Assembly (NCBI RefSeq): GCF_001954195.1
Contig: NZ_MBES01000044.1
Span: 1 to 64,000, forward strand
DNA from: Mycobacterium sp. IS-1264
Lineage (GTDB): Bacteria; Actinomycetota; Actinomycetes; Mycobacteriales; Mycobacteriaceae
Length of the DNA stretch: 64,000 nucleotides
Direction: 5' to 3'
Part shown: piece by piece, positions 34,772 to 43,530 of the stretch
How the letters are laid out: each line of letters starts with the position of its first letter
Position numbering within the stretch: the stretch's first letter is position 1
Position numbers and translations under genes: made by a program
The notes under the pieces: generated by a model
What the model saw: only the letters and a program-made list of their open reading frames with translations
Databases searched by the model: none
What the model was told of the DNA's origin: nothing

Positions 34772-34814
34772 GTCGTGACCCCTCGGCGAGACGACCAATC
34801 CGATTGCGGGAATC

Positions 34815-36452
34815 GTGATCAGCGCTGCCAAGTACCGGACCGCGGTGGCGACGCTGGCCGCCTGGACGCTGGTGGTCGCATCGGGTTGCGGCGGCGGAAT
34901 GCTGAGCCCCGATCTGGTGGTGGTGAACGGCGGGGAGCCGCCCTACCCGCTGATCCCGACCAGTACCAACGACAGCAACGGCGGAAGGATCATCGACCGG
35001 CTCTTCGCCGGGCTGGTGTCCTACGACGCCGCCGGAAACCCCGCGAACGAGGTTGCCCAATCGATCGAGACGACGGACTACGTCAACTACCGCGTCGTCC
35101 TCAAACCAGGATGGAAATTCACCGACGGCTCGGCGGTGACCGCCCACTCGTTCGTCGACGCGTGGAACTACGGGGCGCTGAGCACCAATGCCCAACTGCA
35201 GCAAAGCTTTTTCAGCCCGATCGCCGGGTTCGACGAGGTCTCCGGGACGACCGGCGACGGCAAGCCGGCCCCCGGGCGCACCACCATGTCCGGGCTGCAG
35301 GTGGTCAACGATCTCGAGTTCCGCGTGCGCCTCAAGGCGCCGACCATCGACTTCACCTTGCGGTTGGGCCACAGCGCGTTTTACCCGCTGCCCGACGCGG
35401 CGTTCCGCGATATGGCGGCGTTCGGCCGCAACCCGATCGGCAACGGACCGTACCGGCTCGCCGACAGCCCGGACGGGCCCGCCTGGGAGCACGACGTCAA
35501 GATCGACCTGCGGCCCAACCCCGACTATCACGGCAACCGCAAGCCCCGCAACAACGGCCTGCGATTCGACTTCTACGCCAACCTGGACACCGCGTACGCC
35601 GACCTGCTGTCGGGCAATCTCGATGTCCTGGACACGATTCCGCCGAGCGCGCTGCCGATCTACAAACGCGACCTAGGCAACAACGTCACCAGCGGACCGG
35701 TCGCGGTCAAACACAGCCTCGACACGCCGCTGCGGCTGCCGCATTTCGGCGGCGAGGAAGGGCGGCTGCGCCGGCTCGCGCTATCGGCCGCCGTCAACCG
35801 GCAGCAGATATGCCAGCAGATCTTCCTGGGCACCCGCACTCCGTCGCGCGATTTCACCGCCAGATCGTTGCCGGGCTTCGATCCCAACCTCCCGGGCAAC
35901 GAGGTGCTGAACTTCGATCCCGGTCGCGCGCGCCAACTTTGGGCACAGGCCAACGCGATCTCGCAGTGGAGTGGACAGTACGTGATCGCGTACAACGCCG
36001 ACGCCGGGAACCAGGAATGGGTGGACGCGGTGGCCAACAGCATCAAGAACGTGCTGGGCATCGACGCGGCCGGCGCACCGCAGCCGACCTTCGCCGGATT
36101 CCGCACGCAGATCACCAATCACAGCATCGCGACCGCGTTCCGTGCCGCCTGGCAGGGCGACTACCCGTCCATGATCGAATTCCTTGCCCCGCTGTTCGCC
36201 ACCGGGGCTGGGTCCAACGATGTGGGTTACTCCAACCCCGAGTTCGATGCGGCGCTCGCGGCCGCCGAGGCCGCCCCTACATTGCCGCAGTCCAATGCCA
36301 TGACCAACGACGCGCAGCGAATCCTGTTCCACGACATGCCCGTTGTGGAGCTGTGGGACAACGTCGGCGTGGTGGGCTGGTCGACGCAGGTCAAAAGCGT
36401 CGGAGTCGCCTGGAACGGCCTGCCCGATTACGAGAACATCGTGAAGGGCTGA
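34815..36452 (+). CDS. dppA: Peptide-binding lipoprotein DppA (Rv3666c-like)
   Basis: The 545-residue SBP_bac_5 protein has a lipobox ('VVASGCGGG', Cys near residue 26) and so is anchored on the outer face of the membrane. Family landmarks: 'IIDRLFAGLVSYDAAGNP', 'NYRVVLKPGWKFTDGS' and 'NPIGNGPYRL'. It captures peptides for import; the M. tuberculosis Dpp system has also been tied to haem or haem-protein use. The start is a GTG at 34815. The dppB gene begins 1 base after the stop. Confidence 0.92.
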   Translation: MISAAKYRTAVATLAAWTLVVASGCGGGMLSPDLVVVNGGEPPYPLIPTSTNDSNGGRIIDRLFAGLVSYDAAGNPANEVAQSIETTDYVNYRVVLKPGWKFTDGSAVTAHSFVDAWNYGALSTNAQLQQSFFSPIAGFDEVSGTTGDGKPAPGRTTMSGLQVVNDLEFRVRLKAPTIDFTLRLGHSAFYPLPDAAFRDMAAFGRNPIGNGPYRLADSPDGPAWEHDVKIDLRPNPDYHGNRKPRNNGLRFDFYANLDTAYADLLSGNLDVLDTIPPSALPIYKRDLGNNVTSGPVAVKHSLDTPLRLPHFGGEEGRLRRLALSAAVNRQQICQQIFLGTRTPSRDFTARSLPGFDPNLPGNEVLNFDPGRARQLWAQANAISQWSGQYVIAYNADAGNQEWVDAVANSIKNVLGIDAAGAPQPTFAGFRTQITNHSIATAFRAAWQGDYPSMIEFLAPLFATGAGSNDVGYSNPEFDAALAAAEAAPTLPQSNAMTNDAQRILFHDMPVVELWDNVGVVGWSTQVKSVGVAWNGLPDYENIVKG

Positions 36453-36453
36453 G

Positions 36454-37380
36454 ATGGGCTGGTACATCGCGCGCCGCATCGCCATCATGGTGCCGGTCTT
36501 CATCGGCGCCACGCTGTTGATCTACGGCATGGTTTTCCTGCTGCCCGGTGATCCGGTGGCGGCGATGGCGGGAGACCGCCCGCTGACCCCGGCGGTCGCG
36601 GCGGCGCTTCGTGCCCGCTACCACCTCGACGACCCGTTCATCGTGCAGTACCTGCGCTATCTGGGCGGTGTGCTGCACGGCGATCTGGGCCGGTCGTTTT
36701 CCGGGCTGCCGGTCAGTGCCGTTCTCGCGCATGCGTTTCCGATCACCATCAGACTGGCGCTGATCGCGGTGGCGGTGGAAGCGGTGCTGGGGGTCGGGTT
36801 CGGCGTTGTCGCCGGGCTGCGTCAGGGCGGCATCTTCGATGCCACGGTCCTGCTCACCGGCCTCGTCATCGTCGCGATTCCGATCTTCGTCCTCGGCTTC
36901 CTCGCGCAATTCGTGTTCGGCGTTCGGCTCGGGATCGCGCCGGTAACGGTGGGTGAGCGGGCGACCTTCGCCCGGCTGCTGCTGCCCGGGATCGTTTTGG
37001 GTTCGGTGTCGTTCGCGTATGTGGTGCGGTTGACCCGATCCGCGGTGGCCGCCAACGCGCACGCCGATCACGTGCGCACCGCCACCGCGAAGGGACTGTC
37101 GCGACCGCGCGTCGTGACGGTGCACATCCTGCGCAACTCGCTGATCCCGGTGGTGACTTTCCTCGGCGCCGACCTGGGGTCACTGATGGGCGGGGCCGTC
37201 GTCACCGAAGGCATCTTCAACATCCATGGTGTCGGCGGCGTGTTGTTTCAGGCCGTCACCAGACAGGAGGCGCCGACGGTGGTGTCCATCGTGACGGTGC
37301 TGGTGCTCGTGTATTTGGTCGCCAACCTGGTGGTGGACCTGCTCTACGCCGCCCTCGACCCCCGGATCCGCTATGGCTGA
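36454..37380 (+). CDS. dppB: Peptide ABC transporter permease DppB (Rv3665c-like)
   Basis: A 308-residue inner-membrane permease with about six membrane segments, 'MGWYIARRIAIMVPVFIGATLL' at the start and the EAA-type loop 'HVRTATAKGLSRPRVVTVHILRN' for contact with the ATPase. It overlaps dppC by 8 bases. Confidence 0.93.
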   Translation: MGWYIARRIAIMVPVFIGATLLIYGMVFLLPGDPVAAMAGDRPLTPAVAAALRARYHLDDPFIVQYLRYLGGVLHGDLGRSFSGLPVSAVLAHAFPITIRLALIAVAVEAVLGVGFGVVAGLRQGGIFDATVLLTGLVIVAIPIFVLGFLAQFVFGVRLGIAPVTVGERATFARLLLPGIVLGSVSFAYVVRLTRSAVAANAHADHVRTATAKGLSRPRVVTVHILRNSLIPVVTFLGADLGSLMGGAVVTEGIFNIHGVGGVLFQAVTRQEAPTVVSIVTVLVLVYLVANLVVDLLYAALDPRIRYG

Positions 37381-38248
37381 ACACATCCCGATCCATCACG
37401 GTTTCTGGCGCGACACCTGGCGCACGCTGCGCCGGCGCCCGAAGTTCGTCGTCGCCGCCGCGCTGATCGTCGTCATCGTCGTCGTCGCGATCTTCCCCGA
37501 GTGGTTCACCGGCATCGATCCCACCTATGCCGATCCCAGCCAGAGCCTGCTTCCCCCGTCGGGCGCGCACTGGTTCGGCACCGACTTGCAGGGCCACGAC
37601 ATCTACGCGCGCACCGTCTACGGGGCGCGGGCCTCGGTGATGGTGGGGCTGGGGGCCACCATGCTCGTCTTTCTGGTCGGCGGGGCGCTGGGCGCGCTGG
37701 CCGGCTTCTACGGCGGCTGGATCGACGCCGTGGTCTCGCGGATCAGCGACATCTTCTTCGGATTGCCCCTGCTGCTGGCCGCCATCGTGCTCATGGGCGT
37801 CTTGCACCACCGCCGGGTGTGGACGGTGATCGTCATCCTGGCCGTGTTCGGCTGGCCGCAGGTGGCCAGGATCGCACGCAGCGCCGTGCTGCAGGCGCGG
37901 TCAAGCGATTACGTTCTCGCGGCGAAGGCCTTGGGGCTGAGCGACTTCCAGATCCTGCTCCGGCATGCGCTGCCCAATGCGTTGGGCCCCGTTTTCGCGG
38001 TGGCCACCCTTGCCTTCGGCGTCTTCATCGTCACCGAGGCCTCGTTGTCCTACCTCGGCGTCGGATTGCCTACCTCGGTGGTGTCCTGGGGCGGGGACAT
38101 CAACCTGGCGCAGAGCCGGCTGCGGTCCGGCTCGCCGATACTGTTCTATCCGGCCGGCGCCCTGGCGATTACGGTGCTGGCGTTCATGATGATGGGTGAC
38201 GCGCTGCGCGACGCCCTGGATCCGTCATCGCGGGCGGTGCGAGCGTGA
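37373..38248 (+). CDS. dppC: Peptide ABC transporter permease DppC (Rv3664c-like)
   Basis: A 291-residue permease with an N-terminal cytoplasmic stretch, about six membrane segments, 'WFGTDLQGHDIYARTVYGARAS' (typical of DppC/OppC) and the EAA loop 'DYVLAAKALGLSDFQILLRHALPN'. It pairs with DppB to form the channel. Its stop overlaps the dppD start (GTGA). Confidence 0.93.
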   Translation: MAEHIPIHHGFWRDTWRTLRRRPKFVVAAALIVVIVVVAIFPEWFTGIDPTYADPSQSLLPPSGAHWFGTDLQGHDIYARTVYGARASVMVGLGATMLVFLVGGALGALAGFYGGWIDAVVSRISDIFFGLPLLLAAIVLMGVLHHRRVWTVIVILAVFGWPQVARIARSAVLQARSSDYVLAAKALGLSDFQILLRHALPNALGPVFAVATLAFGVFIVTEASLSYLGVGLPTSVVSWGGDINLAQSRLRSGSPILFYPAGALAITVLAFMMMGDALRDALDPSSRAVRA

Positions 38249-39858
38249 ACGAAGCGTTGTTATCCGTCGAGGGTCTGGAAGTCACGTTCGGTGACCACGC
38301 CGCCGTGCGCGGAGTCGATCTGACGGTGGCGCGCGGGCAGACCGTCGCGGTGGTGGGCGAATCCGGATCCGGCAAATCCACCACGGCCGCCGCCGTCCTC
38401 GGCTTGCTTCCGCCGGGCGGGCGAATCACGGCCGGACGCATCATGTTCGACGGTCGCGACATCACGTCGTTTGATCGGAAGGCCGATCGCCGGTTGCTCC
38501 AATCGATCCGTGGGCGCTCCATCGGATACGTGCCGCAAGATCCGATGACCAACCTCAACCCGGTCTGGAAGGTGGGCTTTCAGATCCGGGAAGCGTTGCG
38601 GGCCAACACGAATGACCGTGGGGCGCGGCGGCGCGCGCTGGAACTGCTCGCCGAGGCCGGCGTGCCCGAGCCGGCGAAGCTGGCCGGCCGCTACCCGCAT
38701 CAGCTGTCCGGTGGCATGTGTCAACGCGCCCTGATCGCCATCGGTTTGGCCGGCCGGCCGCAGTTGCTCATCGCCGACGAGCCGACGTCGGCTCTGGACG
38801 TGACCGTGCAGCGGCAGGTGCTCGACCATCTGCAGCGCCTCACCGACGAGCTGGGCACCGCGCTGCTGCTGATCACCCACGACCTCGCGCTGGCCGCCGA
38901 ACGCGCCGAGCGTGTGGTCGTGGTCCATCGCGGCGTCGTGGTGGAATCGGGTGCGGCACAGGTGATCCTGCGGGACCCGCGGCACCAGTACACCCGGCGG
39001 TTGGTGGCCGCGGCCCCGTCGCTCACGGCCCGCAGCCCCCGAAGCCGGCCCGCGGATGGCGAGCACATCATGGTGGCGTCCGAGCTGACCAAGGTCTACC
39101 GGGAGTCGCGTGGCGCACCGTGGCGGCGGGGCGAGTTCCGCGCCGTCGACGACGTGTCGTTTCGCCTGCGACGGGCCAGCACCCTGGCGATCGTCGGGGA
39201 GTCGGGCTCGGGCAAATCGACGGTGGCGCGGATGGTGCTCGGCCTGCTGCAACCCACGTCGGGCTCGGTGGTGTTCGACGGCACCCGCGTCGCCGACACC
39301 CTGGACCGGGACGCGGCGATGGCGTTTCGCCGGCGAGTGCAGCCCGTGTTCCAAAACCCATACAGCAGCCTGGATCCCATGTATTCGGTGTTTCGCACCA
39401 TCGAGGAGCCGTTGCGGATCCACCAGGTGGGCGACCGCGGGCAGCGCCGGCGCGCGGTCCGCGAGCTCCTCGACCAGGTGGCCCTGCCGTCGTCGGTGCT
39501 GGGGCGGCTGCCCCGCGAGCTGTCCGGCGGTCAACGGCAACGGGTCGCGATCGCGCGGGCGCTGGCGCTGCGGCCCGAGGTACTGGTGTGCGACGAGGCA
39601 GTGTCTGCGCTCGACGTCCTGGTGCAGGCGCAGATACTCGAGCTGCTGGCCCAGCTGCAGGCCGAACTCGGCCTGGCCTACCTGTTCATCAGCCACGACC
39701 TGGCGGTCATCCGGCAGCTCGCCGACGACGTCCTGGTGATGAGGGCGGGCCGGGTGGTGGAGCGAGCACCCACCGAGGAGCTGTTCGCTCGGCCGGGTCA
39801 CGAGTACACCCGTCAGTTGCTGGAGGCCATTCCGCGCGCGCCGGCGCCGCCGCGCTAG
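38245..39858 (+). CDS. dppD: Peptide ABC transporter ATPase DppD, tandem ATP-binding domains (Rv3663c-like)
   Basis: The 537-residue protein holds two complete ABC domains, replacing separate DppD and DppF: first Walker A 'GESGSGKSTTAAAVLG', signature 'LSGGMCQRALIAI' and Walker B 'LLIADEPTSALD'; second Walker A 'GESGSGKSTVARMVLG', signature 'LSGGQRQRVAIARAL' and Walker B 'VLVCDEAVSALD' (Ala in place of the usual Pro). It powers the DppBC channel from the cytoplasm. The start is a GTG at 38245. Confidence 0.94.
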   Translation: MNEALLSVEGLEVTFGDHAAVRGVDLTVARGQTVAVVGESGSGKSTTAAAVLGLLPPGGRITAGRIMFDGRDITSFDRKADRRLLQSIRGRSIGYVPQDPMTNLNPVWKVGFQIREALRANTNDRGARRRALELLAEAGVPEPAKLAGRYPHQLSGGMCQRALIAIGLAGRPQLLIADEPTSALDVTVQRQVLDHLQRLTDELGTALLLITHDLALAAERAERVVVVHRGVVVESGAAQVILRDPRHQYTRRLVAAAPSLTARSPRSRPADGEHIMVASELTKVYRESRGAPWRRGEFRAVDDVSFRLRRASTLAIVGESGSGKSTVARMVLGLLQPTSGSVVFDGTRVADTLDRDAAMAFRRRVQPVFQNPYSSLDPMYSVFRTIEEPLRIHQVGDRGQRRRAVRELLDQVALPSSVLGRLPRELSGGQRQRVAIARALALRPEVLVCDEAVSALDVLVQAQILELLAQLQAELGLAYLFISHDLAVIRQLADDVLVMRAGRVVERAPTEELFARPGHEYTRQLLEAIPRAPAPPR

Positions 39859-39869
39859 GTTGGCAACCT

Positions 39870-40640
39870 GTGACGGCTGACCCGCTGGCCCCGCTCATGG
39901 AGCTCCCCGGCGTCGCCGAGGCGAGCGACCGAGCCCGCGACGCGCTGGGCCGGGCCCACCGCCACCCCGCGAATCTGCGGCGCTGGCCGGTGACCGCCGC
40001 CGAGGCGGCGTTGCGGTCCGCGCGCGCCTCGTCGGTGCTCGACGGCGGGCCGGTGCGGCTGGAGGACCTGGCGGCGGCTGCACCAGACGGGCCGGCGGCC
40101 GGTGATCCGGTGTTCGGCGGAGCGCTGCGGGTGGCCCAGGCGCTGGAGGGCGGCGGGGGTGCCCTGGTCGGCGTGTGGGAACGAGCGCCGCTGCAGGCGC
40201 TGGCCCGGTTGCACATGCTGGCGGCGGCGGACCTGGTCGACGACGATCGGCTGGGTCGCCCGCGGGCCGACGGCGAGGTTGGCCCCCGGCTGGAGCTGCT
40301 GGCGGATTTGGTGACCGGCCGCTCACGGGCTCCCGCGCCGGTGGTCGCCGCGGTCGCACACGGAGAGCTGCTGACGCTCAAGCCATTCGGCAGTGCGGAC
40401 GGCGTGGTGGCCCGGGCGGTGTCGCGGCTGGTGACGATCGCGAGCGGCCTGGATCCCCACGGACTCGGTGTGCCCGAGGTGAGTTGGATGCGCCAGCCGG
40501 CGGACTACCGCGGGGCCGCGCAGCGGTTCGCCGACGGCACGCCGGAGGGGGTGGGCGCTTGGCTGGTGCTGTGTTGCCGGGCGATGCAGGCCGGCGCGCA
40601 AGAGGCGCTGTCGATCGCCGAATCGCTGCCGAATCGATAG
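39870..40640 (+). CDS. Conserved hypothetical protein with Fic-like N-terminal segment (Rv3662c-like)
   Basis: From the GTG at 39870 the protein has exactly 256 residues, as I recall for Rv3662c. 'WPVTAAEAALRSARASSVLDGG' resembles the helix preceding the core of Fic proteins, but the catalytic HPFxxGN motif is missing, so AMP transfer is unlikely. It lies 11 bases after dppD and is probably in the same operon, though its role is unknown. Confidence 0.75.
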   Translation: MTADPLAPLMELPGVAEASDRARDALGRAHRHPANLRRWPVTAAEAALRSARASSVLDGGPVRLEDLAAAAPDGPAAGDPVFGGALRVAQALEGGGGALVGVWERAPLQALARLHMLAAADLVDDDRLGRPRADGEVGPRLELLADLVTGRSRAPAPVVAAVAHGELLTLKPFGSADGVVARAVSRLVTIASGLDPHGLGVPEVSWMRQPADYRGAAQRFADGTPEGVGAWLVLCCRAMQAGAQEALSIAESLPNR

Positions 40641-40689
40641 CTTCCAATCGGTAGCCAGGGGGCCGCAAAACGGCGGTGGATAATTCGTC

Positions 40690-40960
40690 CGAATAAATGT
40701 AGAGCGGGCGACGTCCCGAAATATTCGGTCCGCCGCCCGCTAGCACGGAACCCGGTTACCAAGCGTGCATATCTGGGCTGCGTGGGTGGCCTCGGCGATC
40801 TTGCGACGCTTCCGGCTGCAACCCCACCCAAAGGGCCGTCGACACCATCCGCTTTTCGCAATTACGCAGGCCCGCAACACTTCTGCCATTATCGCGGCTA
40901 TGACTCCGCGTGGGTGCCGGGTACCGTGCTGGGCGCCCGGATCGGGAGATCGAACCTTCT
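40690..40960 (-). ncRNA. Candidate Ms1/MTS2823-type 6S-like RNA
   Basis: In H37Rv the abundant RNA MTS2823 lies downstream of Rv3661 and before Rv3662c on the Rv3661 strand; this gap is the same place. The sequence supports a long closed structure: 40917-40930 and 40742-40755 are complementary at 13 of 14 positions with 161 bases between. A further 8-bp stem (40703-40710 with 40734-40741) follows toward the 3' end. Ms1 binds RNA polymerase core in stationary phase. Ends are approximate, and the primary sequence could not be compared with known Ms1. Confidence 0.55.
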
Positions 40961-41093
40961 CTTCCGGATCGACCTAGGCCTCACCGGGCTTCCGTGGTTC
41001 CATTTGTACTACTGGAGCCTTAGCACAGCAAGGCCCAATTCCGCGAATGTTGCGAAGTGACACCGGACGGGGTGCTTGAGGTGTTTGCTGTGG

Positions 41094-41116
41094 GCCCGCC
41101 GGCGCGCATCGCGGGC
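41094..41116 (-). terminator. Hairpin after the SerB-like gene
   Basis: GCCCGC (41094-41099) and GCGGGC (41111-41116) can pair on the minus strand, starting 9 bases after the stop at 41125. No U-tract follows, so termination efficiency is unclear. Confidence 0.4.
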
Positions 41117-41124
41117 GGGGCACC

Positions 41125-41988
41125 TCAGCGCTCGAACGCGAAGCGGCGCAACAACGAGTAGGTAACTGCCCCGGCGGCCAGCGCGCTGATTCCCACCGCG
41201 GCGGTGGTTGCGATCGCCGCGCCCGACGGCGCCGGAATTCGGTCCCGCAGGGACACCGGCCGGGAAAACATCAGCACGGGCCAACCGCGATCGGTGGCTT
41301 CTTTGCGCAGCCCGCGGTCGGGGTTGACCACACTCGGATGGCCGACGACCTCGAGCATCGGCAGGTCGGTGATCGAGTCGGAATAGGCGTAGCAGTGCTC
41401 TAGCGGGTAGCCCTCGCGGGCGGCGAGCTCGCGAATCGCCTGTACCTTGCCCTCGCCGTAGCAGTAGAACGCCACCTCGCCGGTGTACTTGCCGTCCTCG
41501 ACGACCATCCGGGTCGCCATCGCATGCGTTGCGCCCAGGGCCCGCGCGATCGGCGCAACGATTTCCTCCCCGGAGGCCGAGACCACCACGACGTCACGGC
41601 CGCACAACTTGTGGGCGGCGATCAGGTCCGCGGCCTCCGCGAACACCAGGGGAGTCACGATGTCGTGCAGCGTTTCGTTGACGATCGACTTGACCTGAGC
41701 CACGTCCCAGCCGGTGCACATATTGGCCAAGTGAGTGCGCATCCGGTCCATCTGGTCATGATCGGCACCGGAGAGCAGAAAGATGAACTGGGCGTAGCTG
41801 GACTTGAGCACGGCGCGACGGTTGAGCAGTCCCTGAGCGAAGAACGGTTTGCTGAACGCCAGTGTGCTGGACTTGGCGATGATCGTCTTGTCGAGGTCGA
41901 AGAAGGCGGCCGTGCGGGCGTGGGTGGCGGCGGTCGCCGACGTTTGCCGTGAAGTTTGCTGGTGCGCGGCCGGGTCGAAGACGGTCAC
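41125..41988 (-). CDS. HAD-IB family phosphatase, SerB-like (Rv3661-like)
   Basis: The GTG at 41988 gives 287 residues, the size I recall for Rv3661; an ATG further up adds 15 unconserved residues. HAD motifs: 'AAFFDLDKTIIAKSS', 'VVVVSASGEEIVAP' and 'CYAYSDSITDLPML'. Two C-terminal hydrophobic stretches (about 255-280) suggest a membrane anchor. Family members dephosphorylate phosphoserine or lipid-type phosphates; the real substrate is not known. Confidence 0.85.
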   Translation of the reverse strand: MTVFDPAAHQQTSRQTSATAATHARTAAFFDLDKTIIAKSSTLAFSKPFFAQGLLNRRAVLKSSYAQFIFLLSGADHDQMDRMRTHLANMCTGWDVAQVKSIVNETLHDIVTPLVFAEAADLIAAHKLCGRDVVVVSASGEEIVAPIARALGATHAMATRMVVEDGKYTGEVAFYCYGEGKVQAIRELAAREGYPLEHCYAYSDSITDLPMLEVVGHPSVVNPDRGLRKEATDRGWPVLMFSRPVSLRDRIPAPSGAAIATTAAVGISALAAGAVTYSLLRRFAFER

Positions 41989-42117
41989 CCGCCTAGCATA
42001 TGTCGACGCTCCGACCGGGCGGCGGCCCTGCATTCAAATCGGCGCTTCGGCGACGTGTGGCGGGCGGGACCGCCGGTGTTTTTGCGGCTCAACGTGTTTT
42101 TCGGATAGAAGAAGCTA

Positions 42118-42148
42118 TTGCGTTAATGCGCACTGTCATGTGTATAGT
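42118..42148 (+). promoter_or_regulatory. Promoter of the 6C RNA
   Basis: TTGCGT at 42118-42123 and TATAGT at 42143-42148 are 19 bases apart; transcription would start near 42154-42155, just before the first hairpin. Confidence 0.55.
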
Positions 42149-42153
42149 AAGCA

Positions 42154-42250
42154 GTACTCGGCCTGAGCCGAGGGTGTATCAGCCCGACCCCCCGGGGCTG
42201 ATACACGACGACCCTCGCCTCCTCCCCCCCTGGCGGGGGTCGTCCCTTTT
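42154..42250 (+). ncRNA. 6C small RNA (B11/ncRv13660c-like)
   Basis: Two stem-loops with loops of at least six cytosines define 6C RNA, and both are here: a 12-bp stem (42174-42185 with 42195-42206) with loop GACCCCCCG, and an 8-bp stem (42207-42214 with 42237-42244) whose loop contains seven Cs, followed by CCCTTTT. A small hairpin, CTCGGC-CTGA-GCCGAG (42157-42172), comes first. The location between the Rv3661- and Rv3660c-like genes and the strand match B11 of M. tuberculosis. 6C RNAs base-pair through their C-rich loops with mRNAs for growth functions. Confidence 0.93.
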
Positions 42251-42408
42251 CTGGGGTAAAAAATTCGGTCGTTCCGCGCGATTGGCGCGGCCCGGTGCGC
42301 GTTGCGGGGACCGGGTGATCCGTAAGCTGAGCGCGCGTTGGGCAACGCCTTTGTGCACACTTGCGTCTCTCTCCACAAATCCGGGTTTGGCACTGGTGTC
42401 CCAAGGTC

Positions 42409-43530
42409 ATGGCCGCGCACGGTGAGTGGGTGACTGCAAATACCCGCGTCGTGTCGCCGGGGTCGGCCGGCGTGCTGGCGGCGCTGACCGATGCGGAGTT
42501 GCGCGAAGAACTCGACCGGGTGGCCGCCGCGGTCGGAGTTCGGGTGGTCCATGTCGGCGGTGCCGTAGTGAGTAGGAAAACGTGGTCGGCCGCCGCGGCG
42601 GTGGTGCTCGACGCGGCGGCGGCCGATCGATGCGCGCAGACGGCGCTTCCGCGGCGCGCACACGTCAACGTGTTGACCGCCGCCGAACCCACGGCGGCGA
42701 CGTGGATGGCAGCCATCGCCGTCGGCGCCCAGCATGTGCTGCGGATGCCTGCGCAGGAAGATGAATTGATCCGCAACCTCGCCGAGGCCGGCGAATCGGC
42801 GCGTGAGGACGGGCCGCGCGGCGAGGTCTTGGCCGTGATCGGCGGGTGCGGTGGGGCCGGTGCGTCTTTGCTGGCCGCCGCCGTGGCCCTGGCCGCCAGC
42901 GACGCGCTTTTGGTGGACCTCGATCCCTGGGGCGGCGGCATCGATTTGCTGATGGGCGGCGAGACCGCGCCGGGTCTGCGGTGGCCCGATCTGGCACTGC
43001 AGGGCGGACGGCTTAACTGGTCGGCCGTGCGCGATGCCCTGCCGCGACATCGCGGAATCAGCATGCTGTCGGGAACGCGGCGCTCCTGCGAATTGGACGC
43101 GGCGCCGGTCGAGGCCGTCGTCGATGCCGGTCGCCGCGGGGGAGTCACCGTGGTGTGCGATCTTCCCCGCCGCCTCACTGATGCGGCCCAAGCGGCGCTC
43201 TACGCCGCCGATCTCGTGGTCGTCGTCAGCCCGTGCGAAGTGCGGGCGTGCGCTTCGACCGCGGCGATCGCCCCGGTGCTTGCCGCGATCAATCCGAATG
43301 TCGGGCTGGTCGTGCGGGGACCGTCGCCGGGGGGATTGCGCGCGGCCGAGGTCGCCGATATTGCCGGCTTGCCGCTGCTGGCGTCGATGAGGGCCGAGCC
43401 CCAACTCGCGGGGCGGGTTGAGCAAGGCGGTCTGCGCCCGGGGCGGCGATCCGCGCTCGCGGTCGCGGCTCGCCGGGTGCTTGCCGTGCTGCCGCGTGCG
43501 GGCTCGGGTGCTCAGGGCAGGGCGGCGTGA
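42409..43530 (+). CDS. ssd: Septum site-determining-like protein Ssd (Rv3660c-like, MinD/CpaE family)
   Basis: From the ATG at 42409 the protein has 373 residues; a GTG at 42430 gives 366, nearer H37Rv size. A receiver-like N-terminal part is followed by a MinD/CpaE ATPase domain with 'IGGCGGAGASLLAAAVAL' (deviant Walker A with Cys and Ala in place of the usual Lys-Gly positions), 'LLVDLDPWGGGIDLL' and 'VTVVCDLPRRLTD'. Ssd is reported to affect septum formation and stress responses; beside tad genes it may also position the pilus machine like CpaE. Its stop overlaps the ATPase gene start (GTGA). Confidence 0.85.
   Translation: MAAHGEWVTANTRVVSPGSAGVLAALTDAELREELDRVAAAVGVRVVHVGGAVVSRKTWSAAAAVVLDAAAADRCAQTALPRRAHVNVLTAAEPTAATWMAAIAVGAQHVLRMPAQEDELIRNLAEAGESAREDGPRGEVLAVIGGCGGAGASLLAAAVALAASDALLVDLDPWGGGIDLLMGGETAPGLRWPDLALQGGRLNWSAVRDALPRHRGISMLSGTRRSCELDAAPVEAVVDAGRRGGVTVVCDLPRRLTDAAQAALYAADLVVVVSPCEVRACASTAAIAPVLAAINPNVGLVVRGPSPGGLRAAEVADIAGLPLLASMRAEPQLAGRVEQGGLRPGRRSALAVAARRVLAVLPRAGSGAQGRAA

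Larger units (their letters stand above)
40641..41124. other. Intergenic region holding the candidate Ms1 RNA
   Basis: A 484-base gap between the convergent genes for the Rv3662c-like protein and the SerB-like phosphatase. It contains the candidate Ms1-type RNA (40690-40960) and, at 41094-41116, a GCCCGC/GCGGGC hairpin shortly after the phosphatase gene. Short open frames here lack coding character. Confidence 0.6.
41989..42408. other. Intergenic region holding the 6C RNA
   Basis: A 420-base gap between the divergent phosphatase and ssd genes. It contains a TTGCGT/TATAGT promoter, the 6C RNA (42154-42250) and about 150 further bases before ssd with no recognisable feature. Confidence 0.6.

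Noticed and set aside
39870..40640. Active Fic AMP-transferase
   Set aside because: Only the N-terminal helix resembles Fic proteins; the HPFxxGN catalytic motif is absent.
40765..41060. Short open frames in the gap after the Rv3662c-like gene
   Set aside because: They lack ribosome-binding sites and sensible composition and overlap the candidate Ms1 RNA.
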